This document shows positions 1 through 6,394 of a DNA stretch of 8,142 nt, piece after piece (position 1 is the first letter of the stretch; every line of letters starts with the position of its first letter). The stretch is taken from contig CAJOQZ010000024.1 in the NCBI GenBank assembly GCA_905236585.1, positions 1 through 8,142 on the forward strand. The letters are read 5' to 3'. Origin of the DNA: an uncultured Lachnospiraceae bacterium. Its GTDB lineage: Bacteria > Bacillota > Clostridia > Lachnospirales > Lachnospiraceae. Made by a program: the position numbers and the translations under genes. Under the pieces are notes generated by a model. The model saw nothing but the letters and a program-made list of their open reading frames with translations, did not search any database and was not told where the DNA came from.

Positions 1-2377
1 AGTACTCGGAAGCCGGAATCCCCGAATCGTTGCATACAACAACTGAGATATGGTGGTCGCAGGTCGTCGTCGGCTCCGCGCCTTTTGCAAAGTATTCGGT
101 GTAGATCATGCTGCCCCGGGGGTCGTTTTCGCAGACGCCCTCTAAAGGCAGCAGACCGGATTTGCGGCAGACCGCAATGCTTACAATGCCTTCCGGCTGT
201 TCAAAATCGACGTTCGCTTTGCCCTCATGGATGCGGCTCATGACCGCCCGCCAGAGGTATTTGGAATACTGCGTGTAGTTCTGCGGCGTGTTGTCGTCGT
301 AGCCGCCCCAGACCGTGCAGGTATAGTATGGGGAGAAACCGGCGAAAACGGTATCGCGGTCTTTGGTCGTCGTACCGGATTTGCCGGCGATGGACATCCC
401 GGCGAACGCCGCGTTCTTGCCGGTTCCTTCCGTCATAACGTCTTTCATTGCCTGCGTCATCAGCCATGCGGAGGTTTCTTTTAAGACCTGCCGGGGCTCG
501 TTTTCCGTGTTGTCTAAAATGACGTTGCCGTCGTTGTCCAAGACCTGTGTATAGAGGCAGGGCTTGTTATACATTCCTTTGTTGGCGATCGTGGCATACG
601 CGCCGCAGAGTTCGATGTTGGTAACGCCGCGCGTGATGCCGCCCAGAGCAAGCGCCTGGTTGTTGTCGCCGCTTTCGAGCGTCGTGATGCCGAATTTTTG
701 TACGTATTCAAAACCAAGGCCCGTGCCGATCTGCGTCAGCGTTTTTACCGCGACAACGTTGATGGAATTGATCGTAGCCTGACGGATGTTCGTGTAGCCG
801 CGGTAGGTGTCGTCGTAGTTCGACAGCGGCGTGCCGTTGGCGTACGTCATCGGCGCGTCGTCCTGAACGCTTGCAAGCGAAAGACCGCCTGCGTCAATCG
901 CCGGTGCGAACGCTGCGAGAACCTTGAACGTGGAGCCGGGCTGCCGGGTGATGCCGGTGGCGCGGTTCAGCGTTTTGCTTGCGGTTTTATCGCCGCGTCC
1001 GCCGCACAGCGCGACCACGTTGCCGGTTGCCTGGTCGATCACGGTCATTGCCACCTGCGGCTGGAGGGTGTAGATGACGGATTCGCCCGCTTCACCGATC
1101 GTATCGCCCTCGTCCATGATGTCCGCTTTGTACTGCTCGATCGCTTCGGCAGCGGCTTCCTCGGAAGGAAAGTTGATGCTGTAATTGCTGTTTCTCGACT
1201 GATAATAAGAGAGCATGGTCTGCTCGCTGTAGTTTTCAAACGTGCCGTCGGCTTTTGTGATCGTCAGACGATAGGAAAACGAAACCTGCGGCTGGTTGCC
1301 GTAGTTGTCGATGTTGTTGATCTCTTCGTCCATGATCTTTTGGATGGCGGTGTCCTGCGTGGACTTGATCGTCAAACCGCCGCGGTATAACTGATTGTAC
1401 GCCTGTGTCTCGGTGTAGCCCTTTTCCTCGATAAGATCCGCCATGACCTGATCGGTTAAAGCGTCGACGAAATAAGTGGTCGTGGTGGTTGCGATTTCGG
1501 TGTTGACGGTCTGGATGCGGGCATAAACGTCGTCCGCGAGCGCATTTGTATATTCGCTTTGCGAAATGAAGCCCTGTTCGAGCATGTTTTTCAATGTTTT
1601 GTTGCGTCGTTTGGTGTTCTCGTCGGGATTGGAAATCGGATTGTAGCGGGACGGGTTCTGCGTGATGCCCGCGATTACCGCAGACTCCGAGAGCGTCAGT
1701 TCGCTGACGGGTTTGTTAAAATACCGTTCGGAAGCAGCCTCCACGCCGAGCGTGTTCTGCCCGAGGTTGATGGTATTTAAGTATTTTTCGAGGATTTCTT
1801 CCTTTGTTGTGATTTTTTCCAACTGCACCGCTAAGTACTGCTCTTGAATCTTGCGGTTCAGGCGGTCCAAGAACGTGTTCTCATCCGTCCAACCGGTAAA
1901 ATAGTTGTTCTTCAGAAGCTGCTGCGTGATGGTGGACGCGCCCTGTGAAAAGTCGCGCTCGGTGATGCCGGTAACCGCGGCGCGTGCGATGCCCTTCAAG
2001 TCGATGCCGTTATGCTCATAAAAACGGGAGTCCTCTATTGCAACGAAAGCGTGCTGCAAATCAACCGGAATCTGGTTTAGGGTTACGTATTCACGGTTCG
2101 CGCCGGAAGCGGCAAGCGTCTCGATCTCCTTGCCGTCGCTGTCCAAAACGCTCGTGGAAAAACCGGTCGGGGAAATGTCGATTTCGGAGACATCCGGGCA
2201 TTCGGAAATTAAGTTGCTGACGTACAGCCCAACCGCGCCGAAGGTGACCGCGGCAATGACAAGGACGCCGACAAAAATGGACTTGATAATGGTAAGCGCG
2301 AGTTTTTTCTTCGTGCGCTTTGAGCGGCTTTTTAATTCTTTTTTATGGTTTTCAATTCCTTTTTGACCGTAATTCAT
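1..2377 (-). CDS. Class A penicillin-binding protein (PBP1A-type transglycosylase/transpeptidase), C-terminus outside window
   Basis: A bifunctional membrane-anchored enzyme that polymerises lipid II into glycan strands and cross-links the stem peptides. 792 residues are readable with no stop, so the 3' end lies beyond the window. Order seen: a basic cytoplasmic tail (residues 1-26), one membrane helix (about 27-54), then a GT51 domain with EDSRF (catalytic E115), GASTITQQ (146-153), RKIQE (175-179) and an ILEKYLN...GVEAASERYF block (195-220). The transpeptidase domain has SxxK as S482-T-F-K485, SxN as S538-I-N540 and KSGT at 666-669, so all three penicilloyl-serine transferase motifs are present. 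The C-terminal TEYF...PTTTC segment is typical of the family tail. The ATG at 2377 is the only possible start: a stop lies two codons upstream in frame. I see no strong Shine-Dalgarno. The gene is transcribed divergently from yigZ. Confidence 0.96.
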   Translation of the reverse strand, partial: MNYGQKGIENHKKELKSRSKRTKKKLALTIIKSIFVGVLVIAAVTFGAVGLYVSNLISECPDVSEIDISPTGFSTSVLDSDGKEIETLAASGANREYVTLNQIPVDLQHAFVAIEDSRFYEHNGIDLKGIARAAVTGITERDFSQGASTITQQLLKNNYFTGWTDENTFLDRLNRKIQEQYLAVQLEKITTKEEILEKYLNTINLGQNTLGVEAASERYFNKPVSELTLSESAVIAGITQNPSRYNPISNPDENTKRRNKTLKNMLEQGFISQSEYTNALADDVYARIQTVNTEIATTTTTYFVDALTDQVMADLIEEKGYTETQAYNQLYRGGLTIKSTQDTAIQKIMDEEINNIDNYGNQPQVSFSYRLTITKADGTFENYSEQTMLSYYQSRNSNYSINFPSEEAAAEAIEQYKADIMDEGDTIGEAGESVIYTLQPQVAMTVIDQATGNVVALCGGRGDKTASKTLNRATGITRQPGSTFKVLAAFAPAIDAGGLSLASVQDDAPMTYANGTPLSNYDDTYRGYTNIRQATINSINVVAVKTLTQIGTGLGFEYVQKFGITTLESGDNNQALALGGITRGVTNIELCGAYATIANKGMYNKPCLYTQVLDNDGNVILDNTENEPRQVLKETSAWLMTQAMKDVMTEGTGKNAAFAGMSIAGKSGTTTKDRDTVFAGFSPYYTCTVWGGYDDNTPQNYTQYSKYLWRAVMSRIHEGKANVDFEQPEGIVSIAVCRKSGLLPLEGVCENDPRGSMIYTEYFAKGAEPTTTCDHHISVVVCNDSGIPASEY

Positions 2378-2393
2378 GTATTTTTACCGAAAA

Positions 2394-2402
2394 TGTGATA
2401 AT
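2394..2402 (+). promoter_or_regulatory. Possible extended -10 promoter element for yigZ
   Basis: TGTGATAAT matches an extended -10 (TG-N-TATAAT-like), about 54-62 bases ahead of the yigZ ATG. No good -35 box lies 17 bases upstream. The alternative TTGCAT (2406-2411) with TATAAC (2426-2431) has only a 14-base spacer. The call is weak and rests on position and on the TG dinucleotide. Confidence 0.3.
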
Positions 2403-2423
2403 ATGTTGCATTATTAAAATAGA

Positions 2424-2452
2424 ATTATAACAGATAAACGGGAAGTAGTCAA
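2424..2452 (-). promoter_or_regulatory. Sigma-A promoter for the penicillin-binding protein gene
   Basis: Read on the minus strand there is TTGACT (2452-2447), a 17-base spacer and a perfect TATAAT (2429-2424). Transcription would begin near 2417, giving a leader of about 40 bases before the ATG at 2377. The -35 box lies only 3 bases from the yigZ start codon on the other strand, so the two genes share a very tight divergent control region. Confidence 0.8.
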
Positions 2453-2455
2453 AAT

Positions 2456-3085
2456 ATGTCGGAAGAACTGTTTTACGAAGTGGAAAAAGACGGCATCGGG
2501 GAATACGAAGAAAAAAAATCCAAATTTATCGCGGTCGTAACCCGTGCGGATACGCCCGAAGAGGCGGAAAGGTTTATCGCGGCAAAAAAGAAGGAGCATC
2601 ACGACGCAAGGCACAACGTAAGCGCCTATATCGTGACAGGAGAAGACGGACGGCTCGTAACGCGTTTTTCTGACGACGGGGAGCCGGCGAAAACGGCGGG
2701 ACAGCCGGTGTTCGAGGTAATAGAGCGGGCGCGTCTTGTAAATGCGGTGTGCGTGGTAACGCGGTATTTCGGGGGAATCCTTCTCGGAACGGGAGGACTC
2801 GTCCGCGCTTATTCACAGAGCGCGAAAGCCGCCGTAGCAAGCGCCGCCTTGCGGCAGAGGAGAAGAGGATATCCGCTTACCGTCGTCACCGATTACAACG
2901 GACTTGGGAAAATCGAATACATTCTCCGCGAAAAAGGCGTGGCGATACAGCAGACCCTCTATGAAGAAAACGTCCGTCTGCTCTGCGACGTCCCGTCCGA
3001 CGAAAAAGATGATCTCGAAAAGCAGATCACCGAGCGAAGCGCAGGACAGGCACGCCTCGCATGGGGCGAGGAAGGGTATATCTGA
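2456..3085 (+). CDS. yigZ: YigZ/IMPACT-family protein (UPF0029)
   Basis: A complete 209-residue protein, the usual length for bacterial YigZ (YvyE in Bacillus). The IMPACT N-terminal domain spans about residues 18-125 and carries FSDDGEP (71-77), TAGQP (80-84) and the TRYFGGILLGTGGLVRAY block (102-119), all characteristic of the family. The C-terminal DUF1949-like ferredoxin-fold domain covers about 138-195. The family is linked to translation and ribosome-associated regulation through its eukaryotic relative IMPACT, but the bacterial biochemical role is not settled. The start is ATG at 2456 with GGGAAG (2440-2445) about 10 bases upstream. It diverges from the penicillin-binding protein gene and is followed 73 bases later by the DUF1848 gene on the same strand, without a convincing terminator between. 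Confidence 0.95.
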   Translation: MSEELFYEVEKDGIGEYEEKKSKFIAVVTRADTPEEAERFIAAKKKEHHDARHNVSAYIVTGEDGRLVTRFSDDGEPAKTAGQPVFEVIERARLVNAVCVVTRYFGGILLGTGGLVRAYSQSAKAAVASAALRQRRRGYPLTVVTDYNGLGKIEYILREKGVAIQQTLYEENVRLLCDVPSDEKDDLEKQITERSAGQARLAWGEEGYI

Positions 3086-3158
3086 CTTGAGTTAAGAGCG
3101 GCAAGGTAAACGGAAAGATCGCAGTTAAGATTTAACGGCAAACAGGAGGCGGTTTATT

Positions 3159-4088
3159 ATGATCATAAACACAGGTCAGAGAACGGATATTCCCGCCTTC
3201 TATGCGGAATGGTTCGCAAACAGGTTAAAAGAGGGATTTGTTTGTGTGCGCAATCCTTATAACCCAAACCAGGTAAGCCGCTATCGCCTTGATCCGGCCG
3301 TGGTAGATGTGATTGGATTTTGCACAAAGAATCCCGCTCCCATGTTTCCATATATGGATCTTCTGAAAAACTATGGACAATACTGGTTTGTTACCATCAC
3401 GCCTTACGGACGGGATATAGAGCCGAATGTGCCGGACAAGCATCTGCTGTTAGAGCATTTCAGGCGTCTTTCCGATATGGTCGGAGTGGATTCTGTCGGG
3501 TGGCGATACGATCCGATCTTTCTCTCCGAGAGATATACGACGGAATACCATCTGCGGGCATTTGAGCAGATTGCGGCTGCACTGGACGGCTACACAAAAA
3601 CTGCAGTGATCAGTTTTGTTGACCTGTATCCGAAGGTGAGGCGCAATTTCCCGGAGGCGCGTGAAGTCGCCAAAGAAAACAGAATCATGCTGGGCAGGGC
3701 ATTTATTGAAATCGCAGGCGCACACGGAATGACGCTGAAACCCTGCGCAGAGGGAAATGAACTGGCTGCATACGGAGCGGACTGCAATGGATGTATGCGG
3801 ATAAACGACTATGAAAAAGCCGTTGGAAAGCGGCTCGATGCTCCGAAAAAGAAAGGCGCGAGAGCGGAATGTGCCTGCTACCTCGCTTGTGATATTGGAG
3901 TATACAATACCTGCAAGCATCTTTGCAAATACTGCTATGCCAATGCCGAGCCGGAAAAAGTGCTGGCACAGAGCAGACAGCACGATCCAAAATCTCCGTT
4001 CCTTATTGGAAACTATAGAAAAGACGACAAGATCCATGACGTCCCGCAGAAGTCGTGGATCGATGAGCAGATGGTCTTTCTTTTGTAA
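3159..4088 (+). CDS. DUF1848 protein with C-terminal iron-sulfur-type cysteine cluster
   Basis: A complete 309-residue protein of the DUF1848 family, whose function is unknown. It begins MIINTGQRTDIPAFYAEWF, typical of the family, and an AGGAGG (3144-3149) sits 9 bases before the ATG. Family-like blocks include VIGFCTKNPAP (51-61), a WFVTITPYG stretch (76-84) and GWRYDPI (114-120). The C-terminal quarter is rich in cysteine: C196, C209, C212, C238, C240, C244, C252, C256 and C259. The last three form C-x3-C-x2-C followed by YAN, the spacing used by radical-SAM enzymes to hold a [4Fe-4S] cluster, but here near the C-terminus. The family is described as carrying such a cluster, so metal binding is likely; the substrate is unknown. 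It may be cotranscribed with yigZ. No membrane segment is seen. Confidence 0.9.
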   Translation: MIINTGQRTDIPAFYAEWFANRLKEGFVCVRNPYNPNQVSRYRLDPAVVDVIGFCTKNPAPMFPYMDLLKNYGQYWFVTITPYGRDIEPNVPDKHLLLEHFRRLSDMVGVDSVGWRYDPIFLSERYTTEYHLRAFEQIAAALDGYTKTAVISFVDLYPKVRRNFPEAREVAKENRIMLGRAFIEIAGAHGMTLKPCAEGNELAAYGADCNGCMRINDYEKAVGKRLDAPKKKGARAECACYLACDIGVYNTCKHLCKYCYANAEPEKVLAQSRQHDPKSPFLIGNYRKDDKIHDVPQKSWIDEQMVFLL

Positions 4089-4146
4089 GGAAGGCTTAGG
4101 AACGCTTCAAGTAATATCAGAGGTAATTGCTCGTGTTTTAAGGGTG

Positions 4147-4944
4147 ATGCTGTTCCTTGTGCTGTGGAATAAATTTGTTTTACTTGTTCCGTTAAAAGAT
4201 AAAACTGAGAGGCATAGAATCGAGATGCTGTCGGTTTTGCTTATCGCAGAGGAGATTGTAATAGGATTGCTATATTCCGGCACATTTCCGTTAGCAACGA
4301 CGGTTTCATTTGCAATCGTGCTTTTCTACGTGATACCTTGGCGAAAAGAGGATGTACGGGAAACAATTTTTTCCTGTATGTTGTATCTTAATTTGCGGTT
4401 TTTGTCTTATTTTGCTGTAAATACTCTGCTGGAACTGATCTCGAATCCGATAATGGACGCGGGGTTAAAGTCCGATGATATAGAAAACTTTGTGGTAAAG
4501 TGGGTGGACGTTTTATATCTGCTGACGAACTTTTTTTATGTGATCATGATAGCGCTTCTGCTGCTCCCGATACTGTTTATGGTAAGAAAACGGATACGCA
4601 TGGGCTGGTCGGAAGCAGGGTATCTTTCGGTAATGAACATTGCGGGAGTCGTTCTTACACGAACCATAATGAGCATTGCGATTTTTCAGACAGCGGAAAA
4701 ACCTGTAATACTTGTGGAGGAAAGGCCGCAGCTTTTGTGGCAGCTGCCGCTGATCGGGTTTTTGCTGTACCTTGGTGAACTATCTGCTATCTTTATTTGG
4801 CAGCGTTATGATATGTGGATGAAATGGATATGGATGAGTATAAGGAATATATCTATGGCATTTTGGATAAGATTCCGATTGACTCATCACAGGCGCGTGA
4901 CGCTCAATTTATTGACATTACAGAAGATGGTTGGAAACAGATGA
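4147..4944 (+). pseudogene. Truncated GHKL-type sensor histidine kinase: membrane domain only
   Basis: From the ATG at 4147 the frame gives a very hydrophobic protein with about seven membrane helices (residues near 1-16, 27-44, 48-64, 75-98, 119-146, 156-182 and 199-218). It then reaches GELSAIFIWQRY (210-221). That is how the sensor half of clostridial GHKL kinases (AgrC-like peptide sensors) ends, just before the coiled coil and the phosphorylated histidine. The dimerisation helix, H-box and ATPase domain are absent. After about 4820 the frame reads the next gene out of phase and stops at 4944, so roughly the last 40 residues are spurious. Similarity seems to start earlier, near 4102, where an ACG stands 7 bases after an AGGAAGG; this could be a decayed ATG. 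No intact response regulator is nearby. The kinase identity rests on topology and remembered family sequence. Confidence 0.65.
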
Positions 4945-5378
4945 AAAACGACCCGAAGTACGAAGCGTGGGTTGTCGGATATTTCAAGATTGATCGATCT
5001 GTACATAATCCTTTTGCAAGTATGCCGGGTTTTGAACCAAGCATTCATACGGAACATTTTGGCGCATCCATAGAGGAACACTTGGGACAAAGTTATCCGA
5101 TGTCAAAGGCAACGGGTAAGGAAAAGGACTCCGAGGACTGGTGGAAAAAGCGCAAGGAAAGACAAGAAGAGTATCTCGAAGAAGCACAGAGACTTGCTGA
5201 AAAAAGAGAAATGGCAAAGGAAAATGCATATCAAAAGGCCTCACAAATGGTTACAGCCGAAGGAGCCAACAATATCGGAGCCTTGACCGGTCAGCTCGAA
5301 ATATCGGAAATGAGTGCCGCAGCAGGATTCTTTGCGATGATAGCCAATGGCGGTACGGGAAGTACAACTAAAGCGTAA
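4815..5378 (+). CDS. Unrecognised soluble protein, probably N-terminally truncated
   Basis: A 187-residue frame beginning with GTG at 4815; ATGs at 4824 and 4830 are equally possible starts and none has a clear ribosome binding site. The first residues overlap the end of the kinase fragment in another frame. Visible features are an ITEDGWKQMKNDPKYEAWV block (residues 39-57), a conserved-looking EHFGASIEEHLGQSYP stretch (79-94) and a charged, helix-prone coiled-coil-like region (about 104-145, many E, K, R and Q). A small-residue tail rich in A, G, S and T follows. There is no signal peptide or membrane segment. Similar proteins with a longer N-terminal region seem to occur in clostridia, so this is probably the C-terminal part of a larger protein, joined to the kinase piece by a deletion. 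I assign no function. A terminator follows at 5430. Confidence 0.55.
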   Translation: MDEMDMDEYKEYIYGILDKIPIDSSQARDAQFIDITEDGWKQMKNDPKYEAWVVGYFKIDRSVHNPFASMPGFEPSIHTEHFGASIEEHLGQSYPMSKATGKEKDSEDWWKKRKERQEEYLEEAQRLAEKREMAKENAYQKASQMVTAEGANNIGALTGQLEISEMSAAAGFFAMIANGGTGSTTKA

Positions 5379-5429
5379 TAGGTGCTTCAATAGTATGATA
5401 TTGGACTGTTGAAATGTGAAAATGAGAAA

Positions 5430-5471
5430 TGCGGTTGTCTTAGGTTTCAAATCCGTAGGCAGCCGTATTTT
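5430..5471 (+). terminator. Rho-independent terminator between the unknown protein and tetR
   Basis: The arm TGCGGTTGTCT (5430-5440) pairs with AGGCAGCCGTA (5457-5467) over 11 positions, including three G-U pairs, with a 16-base loop, and is followed by TTTT (5468-5471). The U-run is short, so termination may be partial. It separates the upstream fragments from the tetR promoter, which starts 6 bases later. Confidence 0.55.
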
Positions 5472-5476
5472 ATGCA

Positions 5477-5505
5477 TTGACAGGCTAACGGTCTATAACT
5501 ATAAT
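5477..5505 (+). promoter_or_regulatory. Consensus sigma-A promoter of tetR
   Basis: A perfect TTGACA (5477-5482), a 17-base spacer and a perfect TATAAT (5500-5505). Transcription should start near 5512, which rules out an in-frame ATG at 5507 as the start of the regulator. A full-consensus promoter for a repressor gene suggests it is normally held down by repression. Confidence 0.88.
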
Positions 5506-5524
5506 AATGCTAACTATCGTTAGC
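5484..5524. promoter_or_regulatory. Operator-like repeats overlapping the tetR promoter
   Basis: A 16-base palindrome GCTAACTATCGTTAGC (5509-5524; 6-base arms, 4-base centre) covers the predicted transcription start. A further GCTAAC half-site, extended to GCTAACG, lies in the promoter spacer at 5484-5490, exactly 25 bases upstream of the same arm. TetR-family dimers bind such palindromes, and a site at the start of transcription of the regulator's own gene fits autorepression. Binding by this protein is inferred from position. Confidence 0.65.
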
Positions 5525-5542
5525 GTCACATTGGAGGATGGT

Positions 5543-6127
5543 ATGTCTACTAAGGAAAAAATATTGGAAGTGGCTTTAACGCTCTTTGCTGAGCGTGGAT
5601 ATGACGGAATCGGCGTGGATGGAATAGCGGAATGTGCGGGCATCAAGGGTCCGTCTGTTTATAAGCATTTTAAGGGGAAAGAGGATATACTGAATGCTCT
5701 GATAGAGAGAGCAGAAAATTATTACGATGAATTCTTTGGTTCAGAGGAACATATCGGCAACATACCCAAAAGTAAAGATGAATTCATTAGCGTGACATTG
5801 GAAAGGATATCCTTTACGATGAACGATCCAATGATAAAAAAGATACGAAAGTTTCTTGTGCAGGAACAGTTCAGGAATGAAAGGATTTCCGAGGTTACAA
5901 CCAGACACCAGATAGACGGGATACAGAGGATGTATGCAAAAATCATTAAGGGGATGATGGATGCTGGGATCGTCATAAAGGATGATCCGATGCTGCTTGC
6001 GGTAGAACTTACCGCACCGGCTGTTCTTCAGATTGCAAGATCGGACAGACAACCGCAGTATGAGAAGGAATGCATGGAATACATCGAAAAGCATTTGCGG
6101 CATTTTTGTAAGATATACATGAGATAA
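5543..6127 (+). CDS. TetR/AcrR-family transcriptional regulator
   Basis: A complete 194-residue protein of typical TetR size. The N-terminal DNA-binding domain (about residues 5-50) shows the family pattern KEKILEVALTLFAERGYDG, then a helix-turn-helix around VDGIAECAGIKGPSVYKHF (25-43) and KEDIL. The remaining all-helical part (about 55-190) is the ligand and dimerisation domain, which varies too much between members to predict the ligand. The ATG at 5543 is chosen over the in-frame ATG at 5507 because it has GGAGG (5533-5537) 5 bases upstream, and because 5507 lies before the predicted transcription start. The palindrome at 5509-5524 suggests it represses itself. No intact efflux or enzyme gene is attached, so its original target may have been lost in the rearranged stretch downstream. 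Confidence 0.93.
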   Translation: MSTKEKILEVALTLFAERGYDGIGVDGIAECAGIKGPSVYKHFKGKEDILNALIERAENYYDEFFGSEEHIGNIPKSKDEFISVTLERISFTMNDPMIKKIRKFLVQEQFRNERISEVTTRHQIDGIQRMYAKIIKGMMDAGIVIKDDPMLLAVELTAPAVLQIARSDRQPQYEKECMEYIEKHLRHFCKIYMR

Positions 6128-6138
6128 GAGCAGATTCA

Positions 6139-6249
6139 CTATGCAAAAATGACTCTGACCAATTTCTTTGTGACATCTGGAACAGTTACTCGATGTGGCT
6201 TTCCCTCTGAACGTTTCTTGGCATAGTAAGTGGCGAGAGTTACATCGAA
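6139..6249 (-). mobile_element. C-terminal remnant of an IS110-family transposase
   Basis: On the minus strand the frame from 6249 to a TAG at 6141-6139 reads FDVTLATYYAKKRSEGKPHR, then a VTVPDVTKKLVRVIFA ending. This pattern of YYxKKRxEGKPHxV...KKLVRVIF is the conserved C-terminal end of IS110-type (Transposase_20, DEDD/serine) transposases. Only about 37 codons remain of a protein normally near 400 residues. The frame stays open to the right but stops looking like transposase, and no catalytic residues are present. It lies directly behind tetR in opposite orientation. IS110 elements have no long terminal inverted repeats, so the edges cannot be defined by eye. It is evidence that a mobile element was once in this gap. 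Confidence 0.6.
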
Positions 6250-6394
6250 ACGGATTATGAAAAAGTCAGCAAAGCGGCTTTGATGCGTGCTTGCACGTAA
6301 CCGAAGACATTTTACGGCGCAAATCGTCCAGTGGACGATTGCTTTGCGTGGACCGTAGCGAAGCGTAGATCGAAAATACGGAGACGAATTTGAC
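6250..6394 (+). promoter_or_regulatory. Hairpin-rich leader upstream of yjdF, possible structured RNA
   Basis: The 145 bases before yjdF hold three hairpins in a row: CAAAG/CTTTG (6270-6274 with 6278-6282), CGTGC/GCACG (6286-6290 with 6293-6297), and a long composite hairpin at 6313-6357. yjdF genes in Firmicutes are known to be preceded by the yjdF riboswitch, which senses azaaromatic compounds, so a regulatory RNA here is plausible. I cannot confirm the conserved bases of that motif from memory, and the hairpins could instead belong to a dispersed repeat. No clear promoter is visible between the end of tetR and this leader. Confidence 0.4.
6313..6357. repeat. Long inverted repeat (hairpin) before yjdF
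   Basis: TACGG (6313-6317) pairs with CCGTA (6353-6357), CGCAA (6318-6322) with TTGCG (6344-6348), and ATCGTCC (6323-6329) with GGACGAT (6333-6339) around an AGT loop. There is a 4-base bulge at 6340-6343 and a TGGA bulge at 6349-6352. All 17 paired positions are Watson-Crick. There is no T-run after it, so it is not a simple terminator. Confidence 0.75.

Noticed and set aside
698..1390. A 230-codon rightward open frame
   Set aside because: It lies wholly inside the penicillin-binding protein gene on the other strand, whose motifs are unmistakable; its own sequence shows no family features.
3124..3136. GTTAA-GAT-TTAAC hairpin between yigZ and DUF1848 gene
   Set aside because: The stem is only 5 weak pairs and has no T-run, so it is not a convincing terminator.
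3450..4037. A 195-codon leftward open frame within the DUF1848 gene
   Set aside because: It is antisense to a complete, recognisable protein with a good ribosome binding site, and has no recognisable domain.
3811..4146. The upstream extension of the kinase-fragment frame back to 3811
   Set aside because: This part is an out-of-frame reading of the DUF1848 gene; membrane-protein character begins only after about 4100.
5507..5542. An in-frame earlier ATG for the TetR regulator
   Set aside because: It precedes the predicted transcription start (about 5512), overlaps the operator palindrome and has no ribosome binding site; ATG 5543 has GGAGG at a good distance.
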